NCBI RefSeq assembly: GCF_024741235.1
Contig: NZ_JANSKA010000004.1
Location: 62,001-126,000 of the forward strand
Source of the DNA: Tractidigestivibacter montrealensis
GTDB lineage: Bacteria > Actinomycetota > Coriobacteriia > Coriobacteriales > Atopobiaceae
Direction: 5' to 3'
DNA length: 64,000 bases
The position numbers were made by a program, and so were the translations under genes. Each line of letters begins with the position of its first letter. The first letter of the stretch is position 1. The notes under the pieces were generated by a model. That model was not told the origin of the DNA, searched no databases, and saw only the letters and a list, made by a program, of their open reading frames with translations. Positions 35,836-45,859 of the stretch are shown here, piece after piece.

Positions 35836-36864
35836 ATGGAAGAGCAGAACAACAAGAACGAGCAGCTCACCAATGCCCAGCTCGAACTCCAGGCCGACGC
35901 TGCCGGCCCCAGCGAGGTCAAGCGCATAAGCTACGCGAGCCTCATCGCGCGCAGGTTCTTCAGGCAGAGGAGCGCCGTGGTTGGCCTCACCATCCTGGGC
36001 ATTCTGGTGCTTCTCGCCATCTTTGGGCCCCTCATCTGCAAGTACGACTACACCGACCCAGACTTTACGGCCATCAACGTGGCCCCCAACGCTCGCCACT
36101 GGTTTGGCACCGACGGCGGCGGCTTTGACCTCTTTGCCTGTGTGGTGCACGGCCTTGGCCGCTCCCTTGTGATCGGCCTCACCTACGCCATCCTTACCAC
36201 TGCCATCTCGGCCATCGTGGGCACTGCCATCGCCTATGCGCGCGGATGGGGCGAGAAGATTGGCATGTGGCTTCTCGATATGCTGCTTGTCATCCCGAGC
36301 TTCCTTCTTGTTGCCATGATCGTCCGCGCCGCCTCCGGCACGCAGGGCTGGCTCATGCTCATCCTCGGCCTCACTGCCTTTGGCTGGATCGGCTATGCGC
36401 GAACGCTGCGCACCATGGCGCTCTCGCTGCGCGAGCGCGACTACGTGCGCGCGGCCAAGTACATGGGCGTTCCCTCGATCAAGATCATCATTCGGCACCT
36501 GATTCCCAACCTGGGCTCGATCCTGGTCATCGACACGGTCCTTGGCGTCATCAGCGGCATCAACTCCGAGACGGCCTACAGCTTCCTGGGCCTGGGCATC
36601 AAGGCGCCCGACACCTCGCTGGGCTACATCCTCTCGCAGGGCTCCTCGGCCATGCTCTCTGCCCCGTGGATCGTCCTCATCCCATCGGTCGTCCTCATCA
36701 TCCTGTGCGTGAGCATGCAGCTCATTGGCGACGGACTGAGGGACGCCTTCGACCCCTACTCCCGCGCTGCGGGCGAGGTGGCCGACGAGGAGTCCAAGAA
36801 GGACGAGGCCGAGAAGACCGCCGCTGCTGCCGCCGGCACCGCTGCCGGATCACACCACGAGTAG
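35836..36864 (+). CDS. Peptide ABC transporter permease, second system (OppC-like)
   Basis: 342 aa. It has a hydrophilic N-terminus rich in Asn/Glu, then FFRQRSAVVGLTILGILVLL, the GTDGGGFDLFACVVHGLGRSL segment and EAA loop DYVRAAKYMGVPSIKIIIRHLIPN. The C-terminus is an unusual Ala/Glu/Lys-rich tail (DEAEKTAAAAAGTAAG). ATG 35836 is preferred because GGAG ends 6 nt before it; ATG 35830 would abut the ribosome site. Confidence 0.92.
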   Translation: MEEQNNKNEQLTNAQLELQADAAGPSEVKRISYASLIARRFFRQRSAVVGLTILGILVLLAIFGPLICKYDYTDPDFTAINVAPNARHWFGTDGGGFDLFACVVHGLGRSLVIGLTYAILTTAISAIVGTAIAYARGWGEKIGMWLLDMLLVIPSFLLVAMIVRAASGTQGWLMLILGLTAFGWIGYARTLRTMALSLRERDYVRAAKYMGVPSIKIIIRHLIPNLGSILVIDTVLGVISGINSETAYSFLGLGIKAPDTSLGYILSQGSSAMLSAPWIVLIPSVVLIILCVSMQLIGDGLRDAFDPYSRAAGEVADEESKKDEAEKTAAAAAGTAAGSHHE

Positions 36865-36878
36865 ACGGAGACGTACGC

Positions 36879-38903
<2,025 letters not shown>

Positions 38904-38948
38904 CGAGAGGGGAGAGAAGCCGGCCGGTTCAGGCCGGAACGTGACCTT

Positions 38949-38978
38949 GCGGGCCCGGACCTCCGGGCCCGCTTCTCT
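38949..38978 (+). terminator. Terminator of the second peptide transporter operon
   Basis: GCGGGCCCGG-ACCT-CCGGGCCCGC (38949-38972), a 10-bp perfect stem with 4-nt loop, followed by TTCTCT. Confidence 0.8.
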
Positions 38979-39084
38979 GCGGTAACCGTACAATTTGTGT
39001 CCAAATCATTACGTATCGATTTCTAAACACGATTCAATAACGATGTGATTTCATTACCTAATGCCAGTCTGATACCATCTTTAA

Positions 39085-39101
39085 CGGTTCATTACGAACC
39101 G
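39085..39101. promoter_or_regulatory. Palindrome in the SBP3 leader
   Basis: CGGTTC-ATTAC-GAACCG, exact 6-bp arms, 28 nt before the SBP3 start codon. It lies inside a wider symmetrical context (GATACC at 39071, GGTATC at 39101). The upstream 100 bp are AT-rich and probably hold the promoter. An operator or leader hairpin is likely. Confidence 0.45.
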
Positions 39102-39128
39102 GTATCATCCGAGAGAACGGGAGAGAAC

Positions 39129-40934
39129 ATGTCTGTTTCCAACCTTTCGCGTCGTGCCTTCCTGGGCATGAGCGGCAGCGCCGTTGCGCTGGCAGGGCTT
39201 GGTCTCGCTGCCTGCGGGTCCGACTCCGCGTCCAGCGACAATGCCAACGCCACCGGCACCGCCAACAGCACCGACGTCACTGGCGCCGAGACCCAGAACG
39301 GCTCGCCCGCAACCACCCCGCTTGACCAGCTGCCGCTCCCCGAGAAGGGCAAGGTCTACAACAACCCGCTCGATCGCGACCAGATCCAGGACGGCGGCAC
39401 CCTCACCCTTCCTGCCGGCGAGATCGGCCCCAACTGGAACTACCTCTCCGTCGAGGGCAACACCGCCGAGATGCACAACATGTGGGACTGGTACATGCCC
39501 ACCAACCTCTTCATCTCTGACGCCACCGGCTCGAAGTTCGAGCCCAACCCCAACTTCGTGACCAAGGCCGAGACCAAGGATGACGGCGGCAAGCAGACCC
39601 TGACCCTCGACCTTAACCCCGATGCCAAGTTCAACGATGGCACCCCCATCGACTACCGCGCCTTCCAGGCAGTCTGGACCGTCATGAACGGCACCAACTC
39701 TGCCTACACCCCTGCCGCCACCGACGGCTACGACCGCATCGAGTCCGTCGAGAAGGGCGACTCTGACAAGCAGGTCGTGATCACAACCTCGAATCCGGTC
39801 TATCCTGCCGAGGCCCTCTTCAACTTGGTCATTCACCCCGACGCTGCCGATCCCGAGGTCTTCAACAACGGCTGGAACAACAACCCCCACGCCGACGACT
39901 GGGGCTATGGTCCCTACACCGTGGACTCCTTCGACACCACGCAGGTCACCTTTGTTCCCAACCCCAACTGGTGGGGCGACGCACCCAAGCTTGAGTCCGT
40001 CACCTACAAGCAGATGGACTTTCAGGCGCTCTTCAACGCCTTCAAGAACGGCGAGATTGACGCCACCGGCACGGCCCAGAGCGGTTCTCAGGAGATGCTC
40101 TCCAACTTCTCCAGCATGGACAACGCCGAGATCCGTCGCGCGAACAGCCTCTCCATCGCCAACATCGAGATCAACTCCACGCGCGGCGTGCTCACCGACG
40201 AGAACGTGCGCAAGGCCTTCGTGCAGTGCCTCGACATCCCCACGCTGCGCTCCGTGGTGTTCCAGGGCGTGAACTGGGAGGAGGACGTCCCCGGCTCGCT
40301 GCTGACCCCCGTCTGGGCAGATGGCTACGAGAACAACATGCCGGATGACGTCACCAGCCTCAACACTGCCGACGAGCGCACCGCCGCGGCCAAGAAGACC
40401 CTCGAGGACGCCGGCTACGCGCTCGACGACGACGGTTACTACGCCAAGGATGGCACCGAGGTCGCCTTCTCCTTCACCACGTTCGGCGACTCCAACACGG
40501 TGAAGAACCGCGCTGCCGCCATCATCAAGATGGCCAAGGACGCCGGCATCAAGATTGACCAGGACGCCAAGCCCTCCTCGGAGTTCTCCACCACGCTCAC
40601 CAGCGGCTCCTGGGATATCTGCCTGTTTGGCTGGGTTTCCACGCCCACCTCGGTCTGGAACGGGCCCCAGATTTACGGTTCGGACTCCCCGTCGAACTTC
40701 ACGCACCTCGGCAGCGCCGACCTCGACGCCGAGCTGGCCAAGATCATCTCGATTGAGGACCACACCGAGCAGATGAAGGCCCTGAACGCCGCCGAGAAGA
40801 AGGCCCTTGCCTCCTACGGCTTCGTGCCTCTGTACGCCGGCCCCGACGTTGTCGTGACCAAGCAGGGCCTCGCCAACTACGGCCCCGCGCTGTACCTCAC
40901 CGTGTCCAACGAGAACATCGGCTGGGCCAAGTAG
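39129..40934 (+). CDS. Peptide ABC transporter substrate-binding lipoprotein (SBP3)
   Basis: 601-aa family 5 binding protein. Signal LSRRAFLGMSGSAVALAGLGLAACG has a twin-arginine motif and lipobox LAAC, followed by a Ser/Asn/Thr/Ala-rich linker (residues 33-60) that tethers the domain. Signature region ...AKFNDGTPIDYRAFQAVWTVMN. It is a different subfamily from SBP1 and SBP2, larger and Asp/Asn-rich. It lies just downstream of the second transporter but has its own terminator-bounded transcription unit, presumably to allow high expression. Confidence 0.88.
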   Translation: MSVSNLSRRAFLGMSGSAVALAGLGLAACGSDSASSDNANATGTANSTDVTGAETQNGSPATTPLDQLPLPEKGKVYNNPLDRDQIQDGGTLTLPAGEIGPNWNYLSVEGNTAEMHNMWDWYMPTNLFISDATGSKFEPNPNFVTKAETKDDGGKQTLTLDLNPDAKFNDGTPIDYRAFQAVWTVMNGTNSAYTPAATDGYDRIESVEKGDSDKQVVITTSNPVYPAEALFNLVIHPDAADPEVFNNGWNNNPHADDWGYGPYTVDSFDTTQVTFVPNPNWWGDAPKLESVTYKQMDFQALFNAFKNGEIDATGTAQSGSQEMLSNFSSMDNAEIRRANSLSIANIEINSTRGVLTDENVRKAFVQCLDIPTLRSVVFQGVNWEEDVPGSLLTPVWADGYENNMPDDVTSLNTADERTAAAKKTLEDAGYALDDDGYYAKDGTEVAFSFTTFGDSNTVKNRAAAIIKMAKDAGIKIDQDAKPSSEFSTTLTSGSWDICLFGWVSTPTSVWNGPQIYGSDSPSNFTHLGSADLDAELAKIISIEDHTEQMKALNAAEKKALASYGFVPLYAGPDVVVTKQGLANYGPALYLTVSNENIGWAK

Positions 40935-40980
40935 TTCGGCTGTCGCCGGAAGCGCGATTTCTGCGAAGCTTGCAACATGC

Positions 40981-41023
40981 GGGCCCCTCCGGAGACATTT
41001 CGTCGCCGGAGGGGCCCTTCTTT
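40981..41023 (+). terminator. Terminator of SBP3 (hairpin repeat type C)
   Basis: GGGCCCCTCCGG (40981-40992) pairs exactly with CCGGAGGGGCCC (41006-41017), followed by TTCTTT. The loop AGACATTTCGTCG resembles the hairpin at 45340-45365 (CCTCCGGAGACAAATCATCGCCGGAGG), so the terminator belongs to the dispersed hairpin family. Confidence 0.8.
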
Positions 41024-41098
41024 CGGGACTTGCAGCGGCAGCGCCTCAAGCTGCGGATGCCGAGAGCTCCTCGGGCAGGGAAGGCGGGTCTTCTCGTC

Positions 41099-41136
41099 AA
41101 TGCCGCACTTTGTCGGCAATGCCGCACCTTCTCGGC
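41099..41136. repeat. 19-bp direct tandem repeat
   Basis: AATGCCGCACTTTGTCGGC is followed immediately by AATGCCGCACCTTCTCGGC (two mismatches). Non-coding. Confidence 0.85.
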
Positions 41137-41362
41137 ATTTAGGAATTTTCCGAACGGTTAGGGTTGCTTAAATGGCGAGAACGCGCGGCATCGCGGAGGT
41201 GCCGCGCATTTCGAACGGTTAGACCGCCTTAAACGTTCGGATTTTTTCTAACCAGTGAAATCGCGCGGCATTGGCGAGAGGGTCGGACCGTCTGACGACA
41301 GGAGTAGGTCCTGTCCCTTTCGGCACATTTTTGGTCTGGCGAGAAAAACTTGCGATTCGCGC
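41137..41362. other. Repeat-bearing gap before tRNA-Leu
   Basis: No gene. GAACGGTTAG occurs at 41154 and 41214, each followed by a CTTAAA word. GCGCGGCAT occurs at 41184 and 41264. CGAACG...CGTTCG (41213-41240) followed by GATTTTTTC looks like an intrinsic terminator but stands about 280 nt after SBP3. This seems to be another degenerate repeat cluster. Confidence 0.5.
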
Positions 41363-41390
41363 TTGCCACCGCGCGAGCGTGTGTTAAGAT
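41363..41390 (+). promoter_or_regulatory. Sigma-70-type promoter of tRNA-Leu
   Basis: TTGCCA (41363-41368), 16-bp spacer, TAAGAT (41385-41390), followed by tRNA-Leu 22 nt downstream. Confidence 0.75.
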
Positions 41391-41412
41391 ACTCCTCGCG
41401 TTCAAGGCGCAC

Positions 41413-41503
41413 GTCGGAGTGGCGGAATTGGCAGACGCGCTAGCTTGAGGTGCTAGTGACTGACTAAAAGGTCGTGCGGGTTCAAGTCCCGCCTCCGACA
41501 CCA
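41413..41503 (+). tRNA. tRNA-Leu(GAG)
   Basis: 91 nt with encoded CCA. Acceptor GTCGGAG pairs with CTCCGAC, discriminator A. Anticodon arm CTAGC-TTGAGGT-GCTAG gives anticodon GAG. It has a long class II variable arm (TGACTGACTAAAAGGTCGT) and T-loop GGTTCAAGTCC. It has its own promoter and terminator. Confidence 0.96.
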
Positions 41504-41512
41504 CGAGCGTTC

Positions 41513-41545
41513 GCGGGTCCCCGGAAACGGGGGCCCGCTTTTTTG
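41513..41545 (+). terminator. Terminator of tRNA-Leu
   Basis: GCGGGTCCCCGG-AAA-CGGGGGCCCGC (one G-T pair), followed by TTTTTT. Confidence 0.85.
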
Positions 41546-41574
41546 TGAGACAAAGGGACAGTCCCTTTGTCTCA
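41546..41574. repeat. 29-bp palindromic repeat, copy 2
   Basis: Same 14-nt arms as at 20290-20318 with the central base inverted (A instead of T), so it is the identical element in the opposite orientation. Both copies sit beside an intrinsic terminator at the 3' end of a transcript. Confidence 0.9.
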
Positions 41575-41697
41575 TGCGTCATTCGTAGCCCGCTCGCAAC
41601 CAAGACGAAAACAGAAAGCGCGACCATGTCCCCCAAGGTTCCTTGTCGGCCGCGATGCCGGTGCGGGCGCCGCGGCACCATCGGGAAGGGGTGTGCC

Positions 41698-42141
41698 ATG
41701 GAGAGCGCAATGATCGACCAGCTGACCGTCTGCCTGCCCAACGAGCCAGGAAGGCTCGCCCAGATGAGCCGCGCCATGGGCGCGGACAACATCCAGATTC
41801 ACGCCCTCATGGTGGCAGACACTACGGACTTTGGCATCATCCGCATCGTGTGCGACCGCCCGCAGGACGCCCTCTCGCTCCTGCACGGACTGGGCTACGA
41901 CGCCACGCTCACGCAGGTTGTGGGCATCGAGGTGTCAGACGTCCCTGGCGGTCTGGGGGTTCTTCTCGACCATCTGGCCTCAGCCGACCTCAACGTGGAG
42001 TACGCTTACACCTGTCCCATGGGCGGGCGAACGATCGACATCGTGAAGGTCACGGGAGAACCGCTTGCCATCAAGCTGCGCGAGAGCGGCCTCACGATGG
42101 TCTCGGCAGAGGAGCTCTGCACGCCACGCCGGACTGTGTGA
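41698..42141 (+). CDS. Tandem ACT-domain protein
   Basis: 147 aa consisting of two ACT domains: LTVCLPNEPGRLAQMSRAMGADNIQIHAL (residues about 7-70) and VVGIEVSDVPGGLGVLLDHLASADLNVEYAYT (about 73-140). ACT domains bind amino acids and regulate metabolism. Stand-alone two-ACT proteins of this type occur in many anaerobes, and some are encoded with amino-acid-responsive regulators. The ATG at 41698 has GGAAGGGG upstream. It is 46 nt upstream of the SpoIIE-type phosphatase and may be co-transcribed. Confidence 0.8.
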   Translation: MESAMIDQLTVCLPNEPGRLAQMSRAMGADNIQIHALMVADTTDFGIIRIVCDRPQDALSLLHGLGYDATLTQVVGIEVSDVPGGLGVLLDHLASADLNVEYAYTCPMGGRTIDIVKVTGEPLAIKLRESGLTMVSAEELCTPRRTV

Positions 42142-42187
42142 GAACGTCGTGCCGCCCGGGACCCAGGCTTCGAGGAAAGGGCGGCAC

Positions 42188-44407
42188 GTGGCAAAGAACG
42201 CACTCAGCACACGGCGCGTGGAGGGCATAGGAGAGGGGAGCCTCGCCGCCACCTTCGCGCGGCTCCTGCAGCTTGCCTCAGAGGCTGTAGTGGCCTTTGA
42301 CGGGGCGGGACGGGTTCTTCTCGCCAACGACCAGGCAACGTCTCTGCTGCCGCACAGAGAGGCCGAGGGCCTTGCTGGCGCGGACGTGCGCACGCTCTTC
42401 CCCCCGGCGGGAAGCACCGACCCCGAGGCTCCCTTCTCGGTAGACGCGCTGCCGTTTCCCGTTGATGGGACGCCGACGGTGGTGACCATGGCCTCGCACG
42501 CGGGCGAGGCCATGCGACTGAGGGTTCGCTGCGACCGGGTGCAGGCGGCAGGCGAGACGTACGTGGCGGTTGCGCTTCCGGCCGAGAGCCAAAGCCTGGA
42601 GGAGCGCCAGGGCGAGAGGGACCTCGATGACCTGCGCCGCGCAAACAAGCGCCTGGCAGGCGCCCTGCGTATCGTCCTGGACACGCTTGACTCGCGTGAC
42701 GTCGCAACGCTCTTCTCGCGCGTGCTCGAAGAGATTACGCAGACCATGGACGCCGACGCCACGATTGTCTACTTGGCCGAGTCCGACGGCTTCCACCTGC
42801 GCGGCATTTCCAAGTCGCTTGAGGGCGCCCGCGTGCCGCACTTCATGGCGTACGGCAAGTCGGTCGAGACGCTTGCCACACGCGCGGGGCACGCGCTGCG
42901 TCTGCGTGTGAAGCCCCCGCAGCCGCAGGAGCTGCGACAGGGCAAGATTCGCGTGAGCGAGGTCGTGGACGAGGAGACCCGCGAGATCCTACGCATTCGC
43001 AGGAGCCTGCTTCCGCCCTTTGCGAGCTTCTTTGCCGTGCCGGTGTGGTTTGGCGGCCACGTTATTGCCATCATCGAGGTGGGCTGGTCTCGCCCGCGCC
43101 CTCTGGACACAGACGACGCGCGCCTGCTCGACTCGGTTGCGCATTACCTCTCGGTGCAGCTCATGGGGGCCTTCTCGACCATGCGCCAGCAGCGAGCGGA
43201 GCGGCTCAACCAGCGCGGCTCCGAGCTGCGCGAGGAGCTCCTGGATGCCTCCGAGGGCGACGAGGACCTTGCCTCCCGCGCCGAGCAGGCCTTTGCGCAG
43301 GCGGCCGAGGAGCTCGATGCCGTTTACGTGCGGCTCGAGCAGAACGTCCACCAGAGCGTCCTGGTGGCGGAGCTCCCCGTCACGGGCATGCGCGCCGTGC
43401 CCATCGACCTCGACGCCGCCGAGGAGGGCCATGTGGAGGACGACGTGGCCGTGGTGCCGGTGCTCGCGGGCACGGACGTCTACGACGTCCTGCGCGACTT
43501 GGGGGAGCCCTGTGTGGGCGCCCTCGTGGACGCGGGCAAGCTGGCGGGCGAGAGGCGCTGCTGCCTTGTGCTGCGCCCGGACGGCGCCGAGCCCCTCGAC
43601 GCGGGCGAGCTCGCGTTTCTCGGCACGCTTGCCGGCGACGTGCGCGACATCTTCCTGGGCGAGGAGAGGCGCGAGAAGGACAAGCGCATCTCCCAGGCGC
43701 TCCAGACGGGCATGCGCAACGTCCTGCAGCACGTGGACGGCCTTACGGCGCAGGGAATCTACTCCTCGGCAACCGAGTCAGCCTTCGTGGGCGGCGACTT
43801 CTACGACCTCATCCGCCTGCCGGGGCGGCGTGCCTGCGTGATCATGGGCGACGTCTCGGGCAAGGGCGTTGAGGCGGCCTCGGTCTCGGCGGCCGTCAAG
43901 ACGGCGCTGGGCGCGTACTCGTGGGAGGGCCTCGCGCCCGCGCGCATGGTGCGCTCGCTCAACGAGTTCCTTCTCGGCTTCTCTCGCATCGAGACGTTCG
44001 CGACGCTCTTCGTGGGCATTGTGGACCTTGCGGCGGCTACGCTCACGTACTGCTCGGCGGGGCACCCGCCCGCGGTGCTCGTGCGGGCGGGAACGCGCCA
44101 GATGGACCTTCTCGACGTGCAGTCCGGCGTCGTGGGTGCCTTCCATGACATGGAGTACCGCGATGGCGTGGCGACGCTCTGCGAGGGGGACATCCTTTTC
44201 CTCTACACCGACGGTACCACCGAGGCGCGCTCGCCCTCCGGCGCGTTCTTTGGCGAGGACGGCCTGCGTGACATGGTGTCTGCCGAGACCGCAGGGGACT
44301 TCGATGGGCTTCTCGACCGCTGTTTGGCGCGTCTGGATGACTTCACGGGGCGCAACCTGAACGACGACGTCTCGATGGTCGCCGTGCGCTTCGACGAGCT
44401 GGGGTAG
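42188..44407 (+). CDS. PAS-GAF-SpoIIE (PP2C) sensor phosphatase
   Basis: 739 aa. N-terminal PAS-like domain (residues about 20-130: LLQLASEAVVAFDGAGRVLLAND), a GAF domain (about 150-330: LFSRVLEEITQTMDADATIVYLA), a second GAF-like region (about 350-490) and a C-terminal SpoIIE/RsbU-type PP2C phosphatase (about 500-735) with metal motifs VGGDFYDLIRL, MGDVSGKGVEAA, LYTDGTTEARS and NDDVSMVAV. Such enzymes dephosphorylate STAS anti-anti-sigma proteins in response to signals. The GTG start at 42188 follows AGGAAAGGG. The next gene encodes the likely substrate fused to a kinase. Confidence 0.88.
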   Translation: MAKNALSTRRVEGIGEGSLAATFARLLQLASEAVVAFDGAGRVLLANDQATSLLPHREAEGLAGADVRTLFPPAGSTDPEAPFSVDALPFPVDGTPTVVTMASHAGEAMRLRVRCDRVQAAGETYVAVALPAESQSLEERQGERDLDDLRRANKRLAGALRIVLDTLDSRDVATLFSRVLEEITQTMDADATIVYLAESDGFHLRGISKSLEGARVPHFMAYGKSVETLATRAGHALRLRVKPPQPQELRQGKIRVSEVVDEETREILRIRRSLLPPFASFFAVPVWFGGHVIAIIEVGWSRPRPLDTDDARLLDSVAHYLSVQLMGAFSTMRQQRAERLNQRGSELREELLDASEGDEDLASRAEQAFAQAAEELDAVYVRLEQNVHQSVLVAELPVTGMRAVPIDLDAAEEGHVEDDVAVVPVLAGTDVYDVLRDLGEPCVGALVDAGKLAGERRCCLVLRPDGAEPLDAGELAFLGTLAGDVRDIFLGEERREKDKRISQALQTGMRNVLQHVDGLTAQGIYSSATESAFVGGDFYDLIRLPGRRACVIMGDVSGKGVEAASVSAAVKTALGAYSWEGLAPARMVRSLNEFLLGFSRIETFATLFVGIVDLAAATLTYCSAGHPPAVLVRAGTRQMDLLDVQSGVVGAFHDMEYRDGVATLCEGDILFLYTDGTTEARSPSGAFFGEDGLRDMVSAETAGDFDGLLDRCLARLDDFTGRNLNDDVSMVAVRFDELG

Positions 44408-44488
44408 GGCGCGTAAGGTCTAAGGCGCCGCCGTGTCGCTTGCGCACTTCTCGGCATACACCCGCATGGTTGTGGGAAGCATTCCCGT

Positions 44489-45259
44489 ATGGAGAGAATG
44501 CCGGACATAGCCGTTGTGAACGTCTCGGGAGACCTGGACGTGACGAGCGTTGGTGCGCTGAGAAGGACCATCGACGCGCTCATCGCCGACGGCTGTCGGC
44601 GCATTGTGCTCAACATGGATGACGTTGGCTTTGCGGACTCCGCAGGGCTGGGGCTTGTGCTCTGCGAGCTGCGGCGCATGAGGTCTCTGGGTGGGCTGCT
44701 GTCGCTCACCAACGTGCGGCCGCGCGTGTACATGAGCCTGGCGCTCATGCGCATTGTGGACTACATGCCGGTCTCGCGCGCTGGAAGCAAGAGGACCGTC
44801 TCGGAGCTCGACCCTTCCGTTCTGCCGCTGTGGCGCACCACGTTTCCCGTGGACGCCGTGCACCTTGGCGAGGCCCGCGACCACGTGGGCGAGCTCATGC
44901 GTGGCATGCCCTTCTCGGATGACGAGATCTTTGATATGACGCTTGCGTGCGGCGAGGCGCTGGGCAACGCCGTCGACCACACCTGCGCCAGGGGTGTGCT
45001 TGCTACCGTCACGGCTTACGACGACCGGATCGAGGTGGACGTGGCAGACTGTGGCGATGGCTTCGAGCTTGGTGCCGACGAGGAGCCGCCCGAGGCGGGT
45101 CCCGGTGCCGAGCGCGGGCGCGGCATTCGCCTCATGCGCCTACTCGCCGATGCCGTGTCGATCACGCGCAAGCCCTCGGGGAAGGGGACCGTTGTGCGGC
45201 TGGTGAAGCTCGTGCCCGCGCGCGAGAAGATCGGCGTCGTGGGTGGCGCCGGCGCGTAG
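44489..45259 (+). CDS. STAS anti-anti-sigma domain fused to RsbW-like anti-sigma kinase
   Basis: 256 aa. Residues 5-98 are a STAS domain (VNVSGDLDVTSV... MDDVGFADSAGLGLVLCEL) with the phosphorylatable serine S51 in DSAGL. Residues about 118-242 are a GHKL ATPase of the RsbW/SpoIIAB type: N-box EALGNAVDHT (E156, N160, H164), G1 DCGDG (187-191), G2 GRGIRLMRLLAD (210-221). Antagonist and kinase are normally separate proteins that bind each other. ATG 44489 is used; ATG 44498 is also possible. It lies 81 nt after the phosphatase gene. No sigma factor is nearby. Confidence 0.88.
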   Translation: MERMPDIAVVNVSGDLDVTSVGALRRTIDALIADGCRRIVLNMDDVGFADSAGLGLVLCELRRMRSLGGLLSLTNVRPRVYMSLALMRIVDYMPVSRAGSKRTVSELDPSVLPLWRTTFPVDAVHLGEARDHVGELMRGMPFSDDEIFDMTLACGEALGNAVDHTCARGVLATVTAYDDRIEVDVADCGDGFELGADEEPPEAGPGAERGRGIRLMRLLADAVSITRKPSGKGTVVRLVKLVPAREKIGVVGGAGA

Positions 45260-45284
45260 ACGCGCGTCGTACGCGGCGACAGTC

Positions 45285-45420
45285 ATGGACGTCGCCGGAA
45301 GCCCCAAATTGTTGCAATTCTCATCAAAACGTGCCCTCCGGAGACAAATCATCGCCGGAGGAGCCCCTGTGTTGCAAATGGCGCCAAAATGGGCTTTCCG
45401 GCGACGAGAGAAGCCCACGC
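45285..45420. repeat. Hairpin repeats, cluster D
   Basis: Three GTCGCCGGAAG/CCTCCGGAGAC/TTTCCGGCGAC hairpin units with linkers containing GTTGCAA words and AAAATG. The central hairpin (45342-45366) shares its stem and much of its loop with the SBP3 terminator at 40981. Non-coding. Confidence 0.65.
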
Positions 45421-45456
45421 AAGAAAAAGGGCACCCGCTCTCACGGGTGCCCGTTC
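45421..45456 (-). terminator. Terminator of the tRNA-Gly/tRNA-Cys operon
   Basis: On the minus strand GGGCACCC (45452-45445) pairs with GGGTGCCC (45436-45429), followed by TTTTTCTT. Confidence 0.85.
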
Positions 45457-45462
45457 TTTTTC

Positions 45463-45536
45463 TGGAGGCGAAGCCCGGATTCGAACCGGGGGTAAGGGCT
45501 TTGCAGGCCCGTGCCTTACCACTTGGCCACTTCGCC
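45463..45536 (-). tRNA. tRNA-Cys(GCA)
   Basis: 74 nt with encoded CCA. Acceptor GGCGAAG pairs with CTTCGCC, discriminator T. Anticodon loop CTGCAAA gives GCA, T-loop GGTTCGAATCC. It is second in a two-tRNA minus-strand operon. Confidence 0.95.
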
Positions 45537-45573
45537 ATATGAAAAAGGCCGATTTGCACCGGCCGGAAATGCA

Positions 45574-45649
45574 TGGAGCGGGCTACGGGGTTCGAACCCG
45601 CGACCTCCACCTTGGCAAGGTGGCGCGCTACCAACTGCGCTAAGCCCGC
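45574..45649 (-). tRNA. tRNA-Gly(GCC)
   Basis: 76 nt with encoded CCA. Acceptor GCGGGCT pairs with AGCCCGC. Anticodon loop TTGCCAA gives GCC, T-loop GGTTCGAACCC. First tRNA after the promoter at 45662-45690. Confidence 0.95.
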
Positions 45650-45661
45650 GACGCAGGGGAT

Positions 45662-45690
45662 AATATACGGGAACCATCGCGTCGATGCAA
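45662..45690 (-). promoter_or_regulatory. Promoter of tRNA-Gly/tRNA-Cys
   Basis: On the minus strand, TTGCAT (45690-45685), 17-bp spacer, TATATT (45667-45662), 12 bp before tRNA-Gly. Near-consensus sigma-70 spacing. Confidence 0.8.
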
Positions 45691-45859
45691 GCGAGAATTT
45701 GAAATTTTTTGAGGGTCTTGTAAACGCCGCAGGTAGAAGCCACAAAATGACGAGAAGAATCTCTGAAGACGTCGCTGGCGGTCGTGTCGTATGCTAAGAG
45801 GACGCGCGATTGCGCCCGTGCCGCCGGATAGTCACCGCCCATCCAAAGGGAGACGCCCC

